A DNA stretch of 8,521 nucleotides from an uncultured Prevotellaceae bacterium (GTDB taxonomy: Bacteria > Bacteroidota > Bacteroidia > Bacteroidales > Bacteroidaceae). The stretch spans positions 1-8,521 of the forward strand of contig CAMHPM010000055.1 of NCBI GenBank assembly GCA_946187025.1, given 5' to 3'. The notes beneath the pieces were generated by a model that saw only the letters and a program-made list of their open reading frames with translations, searched no databases and was not told where the DNA came from. A program made the translations under genes and the position numbers. Of this stretch, positions 7,154-8,521 are shown piece by piece (the first letter of the stretch is position 1; each line of letters opens with the position of its first letter).

Positions 7154-7906
7154 ATGAACCGACTGACATTTTTCATATCGGTATTTCTCGTTGCGTTGGC
7201 AATCAATGCTCAGCACGAAGAGTCCGTCACACCCACACACCGTCTGATGCTGGGAGTGGGAAGTGCTGATGTGATGGACACCTATCTGTCGCCATATTCA
7301 TATAAAGGAACTCGACTCAGTCTGTCGGTCGAGAGTCATTATCCCCACACCATGCACCGTCTTGCTGTACATGGGGCGGCGATGGAAAATATGGCAGGCA
7401 ACGTGAACGAGTATGATGTAGCTATATCCTACGCACTTGCACATCATTTCGATTTATCAAGCATAGGCCGGTTCAACCTTAAGGCCGGTCCGATGGGACA
7501 GGTCTATGCCGGTTGTATATACAACGAACGTAATGGCAACAACCCCGCTCAGGCCAAGCTGTCGGCCATGTGTTGTGCATCGGCCGTTGCTTCATATACG
7601 TTCGACATCAAGGGACGTCACATCGGGGTGGAGTATTCCATCAGCATCCCCGTCCTCGGATTTGCCTATTCACCGCAGTTCGGACAGTCTTACTACGAAG
7701 AGTTTGTCTTGGGTCAGAGCGACCACAACTGCGTTATAGCACATACATTCAACACTCCGGCATTACGTCATCGACTGCTGCTCGACTTTCCACTGAAACG
7801 CACCAGTGTATATGTGGGCTATGAAGGCGTGGCCGACCAGTCGAAGTATAACAACCTGAGATATCATTCATATTCACATTCATTCACCTTTGGTTTCCGT
7901 CTATGA
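7154..7906 (+). CDS. Predicted outer-membrane beta-barrel protein, function unknown
   Basis: This 250-aa protein has a Sec signal peptide at residues 1-19 (cleavage near I-N-A/Q). The mature part alternates polar and hydrophobic or aromatic residues in likely amphipathic strands (for example 53-61, 87-96, 107-120, 144-151, 156-170, 206-222 and 241-250). It ends in F-T-F-G-F-R-L, whose aromatic pattern resembles outer-membrane barrel C-termini, although the last residue is Leu rather than Phe. Its size and Bacteroidales context recall the DUF3316 family, but this is a recollection without a profile search. No enzymatic motif is seen. The ATG lies 4 nt after the parC stop and its own stop overlaps the next ATG, so it is very probably co-transcribed and translationally coupled with both. 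Role unknown; possibly a structural or transport protein of the outer membrane. Confidence 0.75.
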   Translation: MNRLTFFISVFLVALAINAQHEESVTPTHRLMLGVGSADVMDTYLSPYSYKGTRLSLSVESHYPHTMHRLAVHGAAMENMAGNVNEYDVAISYALAHHFDLSSIGRFNLKAGPMGQVYAGCIYNERNGNNPAQAKLSAMCCASAVASYTFDIKGRHIGVEYSISIPVLGFAYSPQFGQSYYEEFVLGQSDHNCVIAHTFNTPALRHRLLLDFPLKRTSVYVGYEGVADQSKYNNLRYHSYSHSFTFGFRL

Positions 7907-8521
7907 GCACAGTGAGACACCTTATTATATTATTTATAATCACGTTGATGACATTCTCGTGTGTGAAAGAAGAGTTGCCGTCGGCCGACACGCCGCGCGA
8001 CAACCTCGAGGCCCTGTGGCAGATTATCGACCAACGCTATTGTTTCTTCGACTACAAACGTCAGGAACTTGGGGTTGACTGGGACGAAGTTCATAGTCGG
8101 TATGCAGCCAGGGTGAACGACAATATGACACGTCTGCAGCTCTTCGAGGTATGTTGCGAGATGCTGGCCGAGTTGCACGACGGACATGTAAACCTTGGGG
8201 CTTCGTTCGATGTAGGACGAAACTGGAGCTATTGGGAAGACTATCCAGAGCAGTACTACGACTCCATCGCTCGTTCCTATCTTGGTCACGACTATGGTAT
8301 AGCATCAGGATTGCGCTATAAAGTGCTCGACGATAATATCGCTTATGTGAGGTGTGAGAGTTTCAGCGATGGTATAGGCGACGGAAACATAAGCAGTATG
8401 CTGTCGTTGCTTGCACCATGCAACGGAATGATAATCGACTTGCGCAATAACGGGGGAGGAGAACTGACAAATGCCGAGCGTCTTGCATCACACTTCACCA
8501 ACGAACGACGTCTCGTGGGTT
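7903..8521 (+). CDS. S41-family (C-terminal-processing type) protease lipoprotein (partial, C-terminus off the right edge)
   Basis: The frame starts at the ATG at 7903, overlapping the previous stop as ATGA, and stays open to the window end (206 codons visible). Residues 1-19 are a lipoprotein signal peptide with Cys20 at the predicted lipidation site, followed by V-K-E-E-L. This fits the Bacteroidetes surface-export pattern x-K-(D/E)2. The next segment (about 31-100) has W-x-I-I-D-x-R-Y-C-F-F-D and L-H-D-G-H-V-N-L (91-98), as in the N-terminal part of tricorn-core/S41 proteins. The I-A-Y-V-R stretch (146-150) and I-I-D-L-R-N-N-G-G-G (177-186) are the conserved S41 core strand and loop. In this family the nucleophilic Ser and partner Lys usually lie further downstream, beyond the window, so activity cannot be judged. 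No PDZ domain is evident between about 100 and 145. It probably processes or degrades proteins at the outer membrane or cell surface; the substrate is unknown. Confidence 0.87.
   Translation, partial: MSTVRHLIILFIITLMTFSCVKEELPSADTPRDNLEALWQIIDQRYCFFDYKRQELGVDWDEVHSRYAARVNDNMTRLQLFEVCCEMLAELHDGHVNLGASFDVGRNWSYWEDYPEQYYDSIARSYLGHDYGIASGLRYKVLDDNIAYVRCESFSDGIGDGNISSMLSLLAPCNGMIIDLRNNGGGELTNAERLASHFTNERRLVG

Noticed and set aside
7930..8289. Minus-strand open frames opposite the S41 protease gene
   Set aside because: The plus strand encodes a lipoprotein signal and S41 core motifs in continuous frame; the antisense frames have no support.

Overview
The window looks like chromosomal DNA from a member of the Bacteroidales (Prevotella, Bacteroides or Muribaculaceae type). 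I infer this from three things: TAnnTTTG-type promoter elements, A-rich leaders in place of Shine-Dalgarno sites, and the protein types present. These include a Bacteroides-style RfbB with an extended loop, lipoproteins with an acidic patch after the lipid-bearing Cys, and a Bacteroidetes-type ParC. No tRNA, rRNA, CRISPR array, insertion sequence, phage or integrase gene was seen.

The left half (1-4052) is read leftward. In transcription order it holds an exported GH28 polygalacturonase-like enzyme, the dTDP-glucose 4,6-dehydratase rfbB 32 nt downstream, and then a large lipoprotein that runs off the left edge, 71 nt further on. The first two may be co-transcribed. The lipoprotein could belong to the same transcript or have its own promoter.

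The right half (4153-8521) is read rightward. It holds topoisomerase IV subunit A (parC, 998 aa), a predicted outer-membrane beta-barrel protein starting 4 nt after the parC stop, and an S41-family lipoprotein protease whose ATG overlaps the previous stop (ATGA). The protease gene runs off the right edge. The tight spacing suggests one operon joining a chromosome-decatenation enzyme to two cell-envelope proteins.

The two halves are separated by 100 bp (4053-4152) carrying two mirrored TATCTTTG boxes, one for each direction, so both sides appear to be expressed from very short leaders.

The most interesting point is the end of ParC. After the beta-pinwheel domain comes a tail of about 130 residues, largely acidic and repeat-containing, that ends exactly in QLTLF. 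This is a good match to the sliding-clamp (DnaN) binding pentapeptide. Other points are a GH28 enzyme lacking the usual active-site His, an Ala at the quinolone-contact Ser position of ParC, and two lipoproteins with surface-export-like signals. I found no convincing new multi-gene system; the rest is ordinary chromosomal content.
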